Assembly (NCBI RefSeq): GCF_022346995.1
Contig: NZ_JAKRNM010000005.1
Location: 62,001 to 126,000 of the forward strand
DNA from: Paenibacillus sp. ACRRY
Lineage (GTDB): Bacteria; Bacillota; Bacilli; Paenibacillales; Paenibacillaceae
Direction: 5' to 3'
DNA length: 64,000 nucleotides
The notes beneath the pieces were generated by a model. It searched no databases and was not told the DNA's origin. It was given only the letters and a program-made list of their open reading frames with translations. The first letter of the stretch is position 1, and each line of letters starts with the position of its first letter. Positions 27,353-36,417 of the stretch are shown here, piece by piece. Position numbers and translations under genes: made by a program.

Positions 27353-28324
27353 ATGAGCGTAACCGAGCAACACCTTAACACACACAAGGGAAGGCAGACT
27401 TCATCCAAAAGAAACAGACGGACGAAATGGCTCTCCGCACTGCGGCGCGATCGATCGTTATATTTGCTTGCCCTACCGGGCATCCTGTTCTTTCTCGTTT
27501 TCAAATATATCCCGATGTGGGGCATCGTCATTGCGTTCCAGGACTATTCCCCCTTCCGGGGAATTCAGGGCAGTGAGTGGGTTGGGTTACAGCACTTTAC
27601 CACCTTTTTTGCCAATCCAGACTTTGTCCTGCTGTTTCGAAACACACTGGCAATCAGCCTGCTGAATCTGATCTTGTTTTTTCCATTCCCGATTCTGATC
27701 TCGCTGGGGCTCAATGAGCTGCGTAACGTGGCGTACAAGCGATTGATTCAGACGGTGATCTATATGCCGCATTTCCTCTCCTGGGTCATCATTGCGGGAC
27801 TGACATTCCTTCTGTTCGCCAAGGGGACAGGACTGGTCAACGAGTTATTTGCCTTATGGGGCTGGCCGAGGGTGGACTTTCTGACGAACCCGGACAGCTT
27901 CTGGATTATGGTCACCTTGCAGGCAATGTGGAAGGAAGCCGGATGGGGAACGATCGTGTTTCTCGCTGCCATGGCAAGTGTGGATACCCAGCTGTATGAG
28001 GCAGCACGAATGGATGGGGCGGGACGGCTCCGTCAGATCTGGCACATTACGCTCCCTGCCATCCGGAGTGTCATCGTCGTGCTTCTCATTTTAAGACTGG
28101 GAGACATCATGGAGGTAGGATTTGAACAGATCTTCCTGATGTACAACGGTGCAGTATCAGAAGTGGCTGAAGTGTTTGACACTTATGTATACCGTACGGG
28201 AATTGAGCAGGGAGATTTCAGCTACAGTACGGCGGTTGGATTATTCAAATCAGTGGTTGGACTGGCGCTCGTCGTGATTGCAAACCGTTTGGTGAAGCGC
28301 ATGGGTCAAGAAGGGGTCTATTAG
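27353..28324 (+). CDS. LplB-type ABC transporter permease
   Basis: A 323-residue protein with six membrane helices after a basic N-terminus. LYLLALPGILFFLVFKYIP and the EAA loop YEAARMDGAGRLRQIWHITL are typical of LplB/YteP proteins. It starts at an ATG 24 bases after the lipoprotein gene and forms the channel with the LplC-type permease downstream. Confidence 0.92.
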   Translation: MSVTEQHLNTHKGRQTSSKRNRRTKWLSALRRDRSLYLLALPGILFFLVFKYIPMWGIVIAFQDYSPFRGIQGSEWVGLQHFTTFFANPDFVLLFRNTLAISLLNLILFFPFPILISLGLNELRNVAYKRLIQTVIYMPHFLSWVIIAGLTFLLFAKGTGLVNELFALWGWPRVDFLTNPDSFWIMVTLQAMWKEAGWGTIVFLAAMASVDTQLYEAARMDGAGRLRQIWHITLPAIRSVIVVLLILRLGDIMEVGFEQIFLMYNGAVSEVAEVFDTYVYRTGIEQGDFSYSTAVGLFKSVVGLALVVIANRLVKRMGQEGVY

Positions 28325-28380
28325 TACCTGTGCTTCCGGTCCGTGTCTATAAGAACTAGTGGGAGGGAGGAGGTCTTGAG

Positions 28381-29253
28381 ATGCATCGTTTGAAATGGAG
28401 TGAGAGGATTGGTCAGTCTCTGAATGCAATCGTCCTTGGGCTGCTGGCGGTGGCGATGTTTTTTCCGCTGTACTATGTTTTTGTCGTTTCGTTCACCGAT
28501 CCTGGAGAGTATCTGCAAAAGAAAATCGTACTCTTCCCGCAGCGCTGGTCTGCGGAAGCGTATACCTATCTTCTATCCACGCCTGCCTTCGCACGCTCGC
28601 TGGGGAACAGTGCCTTTCTAGCAACTGTAGGTACAGTGTGCAGTCTCGCCGTATCCTCTTCCCTGGCCTATGCCTTGTCCCAGAAGAGGTTTTATTTCCG
28701 AAAAGTACTGATGTTTCTGATCGTACTGACCATTTTGTTCAGCCCTGGAATTATTCCGAACTACTTGCTGGTCAGGGAGCTCGGGCTAATCAACAACATT
28801 TGGGCATTGATTCTGCCTGCGCTTGCCAATGGCTGGACGGTGCTGCTTATGAAAAATTTCTTCGACAGCCTGCCTGCGGAGATCAGTGAAGCGGCTTCCA
28901 TCGATGGTTGCAGTGCGATCCGGACCTGGTACACCATTGTGCTCCCCTTGTCGATGCCTGCGCTTGCGGCATTTGGCTTGTTCTTTGCAGTAGGGTACTG
29001 GAATCAATTTTTCGCGGCACTTTTGTATTTGAATGATTCTGCGAAGTGGCCCATTCAGGTGCTGCTGCAGAACATGCTGCTGAATGCATCCAATATTGAT
29101 CTGGTTGCACCTGGACAGCAGGTGGAGACACCGCCAACAGAGATGTTGAAGATGGCTGCCATCATTGTAGCCATTATGCCGGTGCTGGTGGTATACCCGT
29201 TTATTCAGAAGCATTTTGCAAAAGGAGCCATGGTCGGCTCAGTGAAAGGATAA
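28381..29253 (+). CDS. LplC-type ABC transporter permease
   Basis: A 290-residue protein with six membrane helices. The EAA loop is SEAASIDGCSAIRTWYTIVL, and the SFTDPGEYLQ region and FIQKHFAKGAMVGSVKG end are typical of LplC/YtcP. GGGAGGGAGGAGG precedes the ATG. It partners the permease ending 56 bases upstream; the ATPase is not encoded nearby. Confidence 0.92.
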   Translation: MHRLKWSERIGQSLNAIVLGLLAVAMFFPLYYVFVVSFTDPGEYLQKKIVLFPQRWSAEAYTYLLSTPAFARSLGNSAFLATVGTVCSLAVSSSLAYALSQKRFYFRKVLMFLIVLTILFSPGIIPNYLLVRELGLINNIWALILPALANGWTVLLMKNFFDSLPAEISEAASIDGCSAIRTWYTIVLPLSMPALAAFGLFFAVGYWNQFFAALLYLNDSAKWPIQVLLQNMLLNASNIDLVAPGQQVETPPTEMLKMAAIIVAIMPVLVVYPFIQKHFAKGAMVGSVKG

Positions 29254-29295
29254 TCTGCATTCAGACGGGTATTCCCGGAAAGGAGGTACAGCGAG

Positions 29296-31701
29296 ATGTT
29301 ATTCAAGCGTACACGAGATCCTATGCCCAAAGGGCGTTATTTCAGGCGCAGCCTGATGATGATTCTGTTGATCGCCTGCATTCCGGGAGTCATTACGGGA
29401 GTGCTGCTGTATGGATGGATTACTATCAAAATGGAACATATTTTGCAGCAAACGCATCTGCGGCAATTTGAACAACGCACCGCATGGGTCGGCGAACAAT
29501 TGGATGCGCTTGAACTGACTTTCTCACAGTGGGCCTTCGATCCGGTGTTCGATAACCGCCTGAAGGAGCTTGATTTTGTCTACAAGTACAAGCAGGTTCA
29601 TGAGCTCTATCGACTGCTCCTGATGATTCAGAATTCCAATACGCTGATTGGCAAGGTTCAACTGTATCTGGAAGAACCCAGAGCGGTGAAGATGGATTCG
29701 GAGCGATATGATTTTATGAGCGACCCTAAGGAAATTGAAACGTATCACAGCCTGACTGAACAGCCGCGTGCCACCTATTGGTCCCGTTCCTTGGATGGCG
29801 CCTCCATGATGATGGTGAATCGGCTTCCGAGTGGCAGTGACGATGCTCTGGGTGCGTTAACTATAACCTTGGATAACAAACAGCTTGGCAGCATGCTGCA
29901 AACCTTGTCTCCGTATGAGAGCGGGACGACCTTTTTGCTGAATGAACAGGGAGTACCCTTGCTTCCACAGGACAAAAATCTGGGTGGATTACATCAAGCT
30001 GTCCGTGAACATGTGCTCAAGCTTGAAGAGAAGCCCAGCTCCTTCCTGATGGAATACGAGGGTATGACCTATTCGATTCAGTCGGGCACATTTCGCAGAT
30101 TGGGTACAGATTGGACTTACGTATCTGTGGCTCCGTTGAATGAAATTGTAGCTCCGATTGTGTCAGTACCCCGAATCGTTCTGCTCATTAACGGAGGTGG
30201 ATTGTTACTGGCTCTGCTCCTGTCATGGGTTGGTTCGCTACAGCTCTACAAGCCATTCACGAGATTGCTGCGAATATTTACTGCAAACGGTGAGGCTGAA
30301 GAGGTTGCTGTTCCTGCTCGGACTTTATGGCCAAATAGAGCGGCATCGTCTAGCTCGGCCGTGCAGCTGGATGAAATCAAGCATATCGAACAGCACTGGA
30401 TTGGCGTGAATCGGGAACGTGAATCCCTCCAGCGGCGGCTGGAGGAACATCTACCACTCGCGAGGGAGAGTCTGCTGATCCAGCTGACGCTAGGTCATCT
30501 GCTGTTACCCAGTGACCGTGAATGGCGGGAACGTCTGTCCCAAGTGGGATGGAATCTCCACGACGAGCAGTTCATGATTATGCTGGCTCATATACGTCCG
30601 AGTGCTGTTACCCTTCAAGAGGGCGGCTACATCAATCGGAGTGAATCACCAGAATGGATCAGTTTGGCAGCAGCCGAGATTTTGGGAACACAGCTCGAAG
30701 ATTTCCCCTACCCCTCAGAAATACTCAATTATCACGACATGTCGATCGCTCTGCTGCTCGCCATTTCTCCAGATGACCAACCGGAGGCTCTTGCATTCCG
30801 GGAACGATTCATTGCAGTAGGGCAGCGATGGTTGGATACCGTGCAGTCCGAGTTGGATGTACGCATGACGATCTCCATTAGCAAGATCACATCCGATGCC
30901 TCTCATATACCGCAGCTGGTCAGAGAGTCGAGAGCTGTTTTGAGGCAAAGGCAGTTTTCTTCAAGTGCAGGCATCATCGATATGAATGAAAAGGCAGAAC
31001 AGGATAGGAAGGAACAGGGAACGTATCCGCTTGAATTGGAACAGGACATCATCTCGGCCTTACGTAACGGCGATCGGGAAACAGCCATGGAGCGCTTCCG
31101 ATTGTTCATTGGCAGCTACGCCCATGTAGAAGCTACAGAGAATCAGGCCAGACAGGCAGTTTTTCAACTGCTCGCCCGGATCCAACACACCCTTTTGCAG
31201 TTAGGCGAAGATCCGGTACAGCTATTCGGTTTGGCGGTGTATGAAGAGGTGCTGCAGCTTGGTGACCTGGATGAGTTATTCTCATGGTTCAAGGAACGAA
31301 TCGTGCATGTTTGCGTGGAGGAATTCACTGGCAAGGAGGAGAAGCAGATACAGATGGCTGTGCATCAGATCAAGGAGCATGCGGAACAAGAGTATGCAGA
31401 AGCGTTATCGCTCGATGAACTCGCAGACATTCACGGAATTCATTCCTACACGTTAAGCCGGGCATTCAAGCAGGCATTCGGACAGAATTTTGTGGACTAT
31501 TTGACAGAGGTGAGACTCAGTCGGGCTAAGGTACTGCTCGAATCCACAGACGTCAAAATCAATGAAATTGCAGAGCAGGTTGGTTATCAGCCCAGTTATT
31601 TTAACCGTTTGTTCAAGAAAAGCGAGGGAACGACACCCAGTCGATATCGGGAGGACGTTCGTAAGCAGCGTGAGCATACTCGGGGCAACTGCTCCGTCTA
31701 A
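29296..31701 (+). CDS. Membrane-bound AraC-family sensor-regulator
   Basis: An 801-residue YesN/YtdP-like regulator. A first membrane helix lies at about 20-40, an extracellular Cache-like sensor at about 45-290, and a second helix at about 292-313. A cytoplasmic part follows, ending in an AraC helix-turn-helix at about 695-795 (LSLDELADIHGIHSYTLSRA and INEIAEQVGYQPSYFNRLF). Such one-component regulators sense extracellular sugars and activate adjacent transport and lyase genes. It lies between the permeases and the sulfatase, so it probably controls this locus. Confidence 0.88.
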   Translation: MLFKRTRDPMPKGRYFRRSLMMILLIACIPGVITGVLLYGWITIKMEHILQQTHLRQFEQRTAWVGEQLDALELTFSQWAFDPVFDNRLKELDFVYKYKQVHELYRLLLMIQNSNTLIGKVQLYLEEPRAVKMDSERYDFMSDPKEIETYHSLTEQPRATYWSRSLDGASMMMVNRLPSGSDDALGALTITLDNKQLGSMLQTLSPYESGTTFLLNEQGVPLLPQDKNLGGLHQAVREHVLKLEEKPSSFLMEYEGMTYSIQSGTFRRLGTDWTYVSVAPLNEIVAPIVSVPRIVLLINGGGLLLALLLSWVGSLQLYKPFTRLLRIFTANGEAEEVAVPARTLWPNRAASSSSAVQLDEIKHIEQHWIGVNRERESLQRRLEEHLPLARESLLIQLTLGHLLLPSDREWRERLSQVGWNLHDEQFMIMLAHIRPSAVTLQEGGYINRSESPEWISLAAAEILGTQLEDFPYPSEILNYHDMSIALLLAISPDDQPEALAFRERFIAVGQRWLDTVQSELDVRMTISISKITSDASHIPQLVRESRAVLRQRQFSSSAGIIDMNEKAEQDRKEQGTYPLELEQDIISALRNGDRETAMERFRLFIGSYAHVEATENQARQAVFQLLARIQHTLLQLGEDPVQLFGLAVYEEVLQLGDLDELFSWFKERIVHVCVEEFTGKEEKQIQMAVHQIKEHAEQEYAEALSLDELADIHGIHSYTLSRAFKQAFGQNFVDYLTEVRLSRAKVLLESTDVKINEIAEQVGYQPSYFNRLFKKSEGTTPSRYREDVRKQREHTRGNCSV

Positions 31702-31731
31702 TCTTCGGGACTAAGGAGAGTGGAATGTAAC

Positions 31732-33249
31732 GTGTCACAGGTCAAGCCCGACATTATTTTTCTGATGACGGATCAACAGCGATGGGACTGCATTGGAACA
31801 TTTAACGAACATATTCATACGCCGAATCTGGATCGACTTGCTTCGGAAGGGATTACGTTCCGTGAAGCGGTATGTCAATCTCCCATGTGTGCACCAAGCC
31901 GTAGTTCGATGATGATGGGATATTACCCATCACAGCTTGGAGTTCGCACGAATTATGGCGGTCTCTTTGAGGAAGACAAATTGCCCTCCGAGCCGCTGCC
32001 AGCATTAATGCAGCGAGCAGGGTATCAAACAGCCGGATTCGGGAAAACCCATTGGAATCATGGCGAAGGCGTGGATGAACCCTCTACACGCGGGTTCGAA
32101 GTGAGGTCCATCGGCCTCTCCCGGCAGAGCGGTCATTACGAGCAAGGGGCTACCATGATGGGAGATTCTCATCCTGAAGCGCTTGAAGCTTACCATCAGG
32201 AGACGAAGGACTTTGGTGGCGGAGAGGAAAACGTCAACGGCTACACGGGTCTTACGAGCCAGATTCCCATGAATCAGCATCGAGACGGATGGGTAGCCGA
32301 GCAGGCACTACAATTTTTGGATGAGGGAATAGACCCGGAAAGGCCATTGTTTTTTTATCTGTCCTTCCTGAAGCCGCATGCGGGATTCAATGTACCTCGG
32401 GAGTTTGAAGAACTCTACAAGCTGGAGGACATCCCGGACATTCCTCAGCCGCCATGGGAAGATGAAGCTTCAACGCATCTGGCAGCTTCGGATGATCTGA
32501 ATGGCAATAGTCGTGATGCGTACCTCGACAAGAAGAGAGTGTGGGAGGAACGAAGTCCGGAAGAGCGGCGGAGGACCACACTCAGGTATTGGGCAAACTG
32601 CTCCTGGCTGGACCATTATTTTGGACAGGCTTTGGAGAAGCTGGAGAAACTGGGAAGGCTGGACCATGCACTGATTGTATTTGTATCGGATCATGGAGAA
32701 ATGCTGGGAGAGAGGCAGTACCGCTTCACCAAATATAATCTGTATGACAGCAGCGTAAGAGTGCCGCTCATTCTGGCGGGTACCTACATTCCACCTGACA
32801 AGCGGGGAACGATGGACCGGATGCCTGCGGAGCTTGTGGACCTGGTACCGACGTTAACGCGAGCAGCAGGACTTGCCGCGAACCCGATGTTACCGGGGGT
32901 GGATTTGCTGGGTAATCTCCGGCACCGCGGAACATTTTGCGAATTTCATGGCAAAGGTGTAACGGCGCCCCATTCAGCGCCAGCTTATATGTGGCGGACA
33001 GCGGAGTGGAAGCTTATTCTGTACATTGAAGGTTCTGTCGCGGAGTCTGCTTCCAGAGTGCATGAAACCAGGGGCGAATTGTATCATCTGACTGCTGATC
33101 CGCATGAATGGACGAATCTGTATGAAGAACAGCAGCATGCCAGCATTAGGGAGCAGTTGAAGACGGAGCTGCTGATGCATCTGGCGGTTAGCTGGGCGAA
33201 GGGCCCGTTTTTCTACGATCGTGGAGGAACCAAGCCGTTAGAGTCGTGA
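31732..33249 (+). CDS. Type I sulfatase (formylglycine-dependent)
   Basis: A 505-residue sulfatase. The motif C-x-P-S-R is present as MCAPSRSSMMMG, with Cys53 expected to become formylglycine. The N-terminal metal-binding DQQRWD and later VSDHGEMLGE match the family. The GTG at 31732 was preferred over the GTG at 31720, which directly follows the AAGGAG site. There is no signal peptide, so it should act in the cytoplasm on imported sulfated oligosaccharides. The activating enzyme is encoded at 35406. Confidence 0.9.
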   Translation: MSQVKPDIIFLMTDQQRWDCIGTFNEHIHTPNLDRLASEGITFREAVCQSPMCAPSRSSMMMGYYPSQLGVRTNYGGLFEEDKLPSEPLPALMQRAGYQTAGFGKTHWNHGEGVDEPSTRGFEVRSIGLSRQSGHYEQGATMMGDSHPEALEAYHQETKDFGGGEENVNGYTGLTSQIPMNQHRDGWVAEQALQFLDEGIDPERPLFFYLSFLKPHAGFNVPREFEELYKLEDIPDIPQPPWEDEASTHLAASDDLNGNSRDAYLDKKRVWEERSPEERRRTTLRYWANCSWLDHYFGQALEKLEKLGRLDHALIVFVSDHGEMLGERQYRFTKYNLYDSSVRVPLILAGTYIPPDKRGTMDRMPAELVDLVPTLTRAAGLAANPMLPGVDLLGNLRHRGTFCEFHGKGVTAPHSAPAYMWRTAEWKLILYIEGSVAESASRVHETRGELYHLTADPHEWTNLYEEQQHASIREQLKTELLMHLAVSWAKGPFFYDRGGTKPLES

Positions 33250-33355
33250 GAGCAATAGTTGCTCTAATACTCATTGACATTTCCTAATGAAAATTCATCC
33301 CGTTGTACAAGTAAGAACAGGTTGGATAGAAATAGCTGTTGACCGGGCAGCCGGA

Positions 33356-33438
33356 GGCAAAGCGATTATCACTAAACCAGATCAGTCGATCTCACTCGAC
33401 TGGGTCATGGGGAGGAGGTAGCAGGCTTTGCCTTTTTT
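33356..33438 (+). terminator. Nested hairpin with T run upstream of the lyase gene
   Basis: GGCAAAGC (33356-33363) pairs with GCTTTGCC (33425-33432) around a 61-base interior containing a second hairpin, CAGTCGA with TCGACTG. A T run follows. It may end transcription after the sulfatase or act as a conditional attenuator for the lyase gene, since the ribosome site lies only about 35 bases downstream. I could not match it to a known riboswitch. Confidence 0.6.
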
Positions 33439-33485
33439 GATATGCATAGTGGTAGGTCAATCCAAATAATGGAGGGGAAGCGTTG

Positions 33486-35375
33486 ATGAAATCCATAACG
33501 ACTGCAGCAAGAAAAAATAGAGTATGGTTAACCTGGCTTTTGGGTGGATTGATAGTGTTGTCTGGTATAACTTCACCGGAAGGTAGTATACCTCGGGCAC
33601 ATGCTGCAGGAGGGTCTGTGCCGCGCCTGGTTGAAGATCTGGGAAGAGGTCTTACTGCCGTATATCTGGGTGATAACAATGTATATCTTAGCTGGCGTCT
33701 GCTGGGTACCGAGCCACGGCAGGTTACATTTGATATTTATCGCCGTACAGGGTCCGAAGAGATCAAGCTGAATGATCAGCCACTTGCCCAAGGAACGAAC
33801 TACACAGATGAGGATGTAGATGTAACCCAGAGTCATACGTATATTGTGAAGTCTTACGTGAGTGGGACTTTGCAAGGGGAAAATGCAGAGGTGGAGCTCG
33901 CAGCCGACCCTGAGATTCGCAATTACTTCCGTATTCCAATGCAAGACATAACGTCCAATCCTTCCGATTATTTTGTGCAGCATGGCTGGCCAGGTGATCT
34001 GGATGGCGATGGAGAATACGAAGTTGTGGTGACCCGGATCCCTGTCAATGGGGGCAACAAATATGTGGAGGCGTACAGCCTGACTGAAGGTTTCCTATGG
34101 CGGATTGATCTCGGTCCCTATAGTGTTACAACCATTGATACTTATAACGCACCACCTGCTTCCGTCAGCGAATTCGGGGTTGCAGGACTTGGCGGGTGGC
34201 GGGATAACGATAATATTACCGTGTTTGATCTCGATAGTGATGGGAAGGCCGAGGTGCTGCTGCGTACCTTTGAAGGTGTAACCTTTGCTGATGACAAGGT
34301 TATCCCTGCTTCAGCAGAGCGTGCGCAATATGTGTCTGTTGTGGATGGACTGACCGGTAGAGAGGCAGCACGCACAACCATTGCCAATGATTATGCAGCC
34401 GATGGTCCACTCAGCGGCCACTTTGGCATTGCCTATCTGGACGGGGAGCATCCCAGCCTGATTACAGCACTTAAGAATCGTGCACTCAGCCGCAATTTTC
34501 AGTATGTGACGTCAGCTTATGACTATACAGGTGGAGCATTGAACGAGCGTTGGAGACACGCCGGAGCGGACGGCGAATTTTTCCACCAGATTCGCATATT
34601 GGATCTCGATGAGGATGGGAAGGACGAGGTTTCCTTTGGCGGCTGGGCACTGGATGATAACGGGGAAACGTTATACAGTCTGCCTGGTGTAGTCCATGGC
34701 GATCGGTTTCATATCGCGGATATCGACCCGAATCGTCCGGGATTGGAACAATTCGGTATTCAGCAGGCCGAGAACGGAAATGTGAATCAATTTCCTTGGT
34801 TTTATGCCGATGCAAAAACGGGCGAGCTGATTCGCACAGGAGAACTTCCGCAGGACGTTGCACGGGGGACACTGGCCGATATTGATCCTCGGCACAGCGG
34901 GCTTGAGATGTGGTCCAGCTCAGGCAATATTTACAACGTGGACGGCGAAGTGATCAGTTCAGTCCAGCCTTCGACCAATTTCATAATTTGGTGGGACGGG
35001 GATGTGCTGGGTGAACTGCTGGACAAGAATTTTGTGGAAAAGTGGGACTGGGATCAGAATGGTACGATACGTCTGTTTACCGCAGATGATGTTCGTGTGA
35101 ATTCCAGAAATGCTCCTGTTCTGTATGGTGATCTGCTTGGAGACTGGAGAGAAGAGGTTCTCTACGAAACAAGTGACTTCAAGGAGCTGCGCCTGTACAC
35201 AACAACGATACCTTCTGACGTTCGCATCTACACACTGCCGCATAATCCGGCTTATCGCAATGGCCTGGCTGTAAAAGGATACATGCAATCCCTCCTGACC
35301 GATTATTATCTGGGCGACGGCATGTCAGAACCTCCGTATCCGAATATTCGTCCAGCTGTGTACAATAAGGAATAG
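33486..35375 (+). CDS. Secreted PL11 rhamnogalacturonan endolyase (YesW-like)
   Basis: A 629-residue polysaccharide lyase. A signal peptide ends near AHAAGG (about 30-42). The mature protein starts with a fibronectin-like sandwich (VPRLVEDLGRGLTAVYLGD, SWRLLGTEP), then the eight-bladed propeller of PL11 with several DLDGDGEYE/DLDSDGKAE calcium-type loops. PL11 enzymes cleave rhamnogalacturonan I by beta-elimination. GGAGGGGA precedes the ATG. As the only obviously secreted enzyme of the locus it should make the oligosaccharides taken up by the LplABC-like transporter. Confidence 0.9.
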   Translation: MKSITTAARKNRVWLTWLLGGLIVLSGITSPEGSIPRAHAAGGSVPRLVEDLGRGLTAVYLGDNNVYLSWRLLGTEPRQVTFDIYRRTGSEEIKLNDQPLAQGTNYTDEDVDVTQSHTYIVKSYVSGTLQGENAEVELAADPEIRNYFRIPMQDITSNPSDYFVQHGWPGDLDGDGEYEVVVTRIPVNGGNKYVEAYSLTEGFLWRIDLGPYSVTTIDTYNAPPASVSEFGVAGLGGWRDNDNITVFDLDSDGKAEVLLRTFEGVTFADDKVIPASAERAQYVSVVDGLTGREAARTTIANDYAADGPLSGHFGIAYLDGEHPSLITALKNRALSRNFQYVTSAYDYTGGALNERWRHAGADGEFFHQIRILDLDEDGKDEVSFGGWALDDNGETLYSLPGVVHGDRFHIADIDPNRPGLEQFGIQQAENGNVNQFPWFYADAKTGELIRTGELPQDVARGTLADIDPRHSGLEMWSSSGNIYNVDGEVISSVQPSTNFIIWWDGDVLGELLDKNFVEKWDWDQNGTIRLFTADDVRVNSRNAPVLYGDLLGDWREEVLYETSDFKELRLYTTTIPSDVRIYTLPHNPAYRNGLAVKGYMQSLLTDYYLGDGMSEPPYPNIRPAVYNKE

Positions 35376-35405
35376 GCCATAATCCTGCGGAAGGAGATGT
35401 TTCAG

Positions 35406-36407
35406 ATGCATGATCAGTTTCGCCAAAGCACATCATCCTGCTGCTGTGCTGCAAGTCGAGGCGGGCAGTTGAAGGAGAAGACCGTTCCTTTTAGCGCATC
35501 GGAGGTTTTGGCTTCCAGGGAGCTTGATTCGCCATCGGCTGGTGAGAAGGAATCGGGACGCATCTTAATTGAAAGTGGACGTTTCCTGATGGGTACGAAT
35601 GACCCCGAGGCCTTTACAGCTGATGGAGAAGGACCTGTCAGGGACGTCAAGGTAGACTCCTTTTACCTGGATGCATGTACGGTCACCAATGCTGAGTTTG
35701 AACGATTTGTAAGGCAGACAGGCTATCAGACTGAAGCTGAACAATTCGGCTGGTCCTTTGTGTTCCATTCGTTCGTCAATTCGCAAACGGCAGCACAAGT
35801 TCGAACAGTAGTTCAGCAAACGCCCTGGTGGTGGGTGGTTGAAGGTGCAAATTGGGCACACCCTGAGGGTCCGGACACGCATATCCGTGAAAGGGATGAC
35901 CATCCGGTTATCCATATTTCCTGGAATGATGCTAACGCCTATTGTCACTGGGCTGGTAAACGGTTGCCAACCGAAGCCGAGTGGGAATATGCAGCCCGTG
36001 GGGGATTGATTCAGAAGAAATACCCTTGGGGAGATACCTTGCGACCTGAAGGCCAGCACTACTGCAACATATGGCAGGGCGTTTTCCCAACCAAAAACAA
36101 TGCAGCGGACGGTTACGCGGGTACGGCTCCATCCAGATCATTTCCACCAAACGGGTATGGATTGTATAACATGGCAGGCAATGTGTGGGAATGGTGTGCG
36201 GACAACTACGTCACAAATCACGAGAAGCCTGCAATGGCTGACACTGCATTGTACGATGAAGTCCGCAAGGTGTTAAAAGGGGGTTCCTACCTATGCCATC
36301 GCTCCTACTGCAACCGTTACCGAGTGGCAGCAAGAATTCCCAACACACCGGATACATCCACTGGACACATCGGTTTCCGATGTGCCGCGAATGTGTTGAC
36401 CGTATAG
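35406..36407 (+). CDS. Formylglycine-generating enzyme (FGE, sulfatase-modifying)
   Basis: A 333-residue FGE that converts the sulfatase motif cysteine to formylglycine. The catalytic pair is in GGSYLCHRSYCNRYR, as in aerobic copper-dependent FGEs. Other family blocks are MGTNDPEAF, WNDANAYCHWAGKRLPTEAE and NMAGNVWEWCADN. The ATG at 35406 was chosen because AAGGAG directly abuts the ATG at 35397. Unusually, the N-terminus holds three consecutive cysteines (12-14) followed by AASR, so C14-A-A-S-R resembles the enzyme's own substrate motif. It should activate the sulfatase at 31732. Confidence 0.93.
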   Translation: MHDQFRQSTSSCCCAASRGGQLKEKTVPFSASEVLASRELDSPSAGEKESGRILIESGRFLMGTNDPEAFTADGEGPVRDVKVDSFYLDACTVTNAEFERFVRQTGYQTEAEQFGWSFVFHSFVNSQTAAQVRTVVQQTPWWWVVEGANWAHPEGPDTHIRERDDHPVIHISWNDANAYCHWAGKRLPTEAEWEYAARGGLIQKKYPWGDTLRPEGQHYCNIWQGVFPTKNNAADGYAGTAPSRSFPPNGYGLYNMAGNVWEWCADNYVTNHEKPAMADTALYDEVRKVLKGGSYLCHRSYCNRYRVAARIPNTPDTSTGHIGFRCAANVLTV

Positions 36408-36417
36408 CTGCTAGACG

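Noticed and set aside
33301..33440. Possible c-di-GMP or other known riboswitch upstream of the lyase gene
   Set aside because: The GGCAAAGC stretch recalls one c-di-GMP motif, but the order of the conserved blocks does not match any riboswitch I know. Kept only as an unassigned structured leader.
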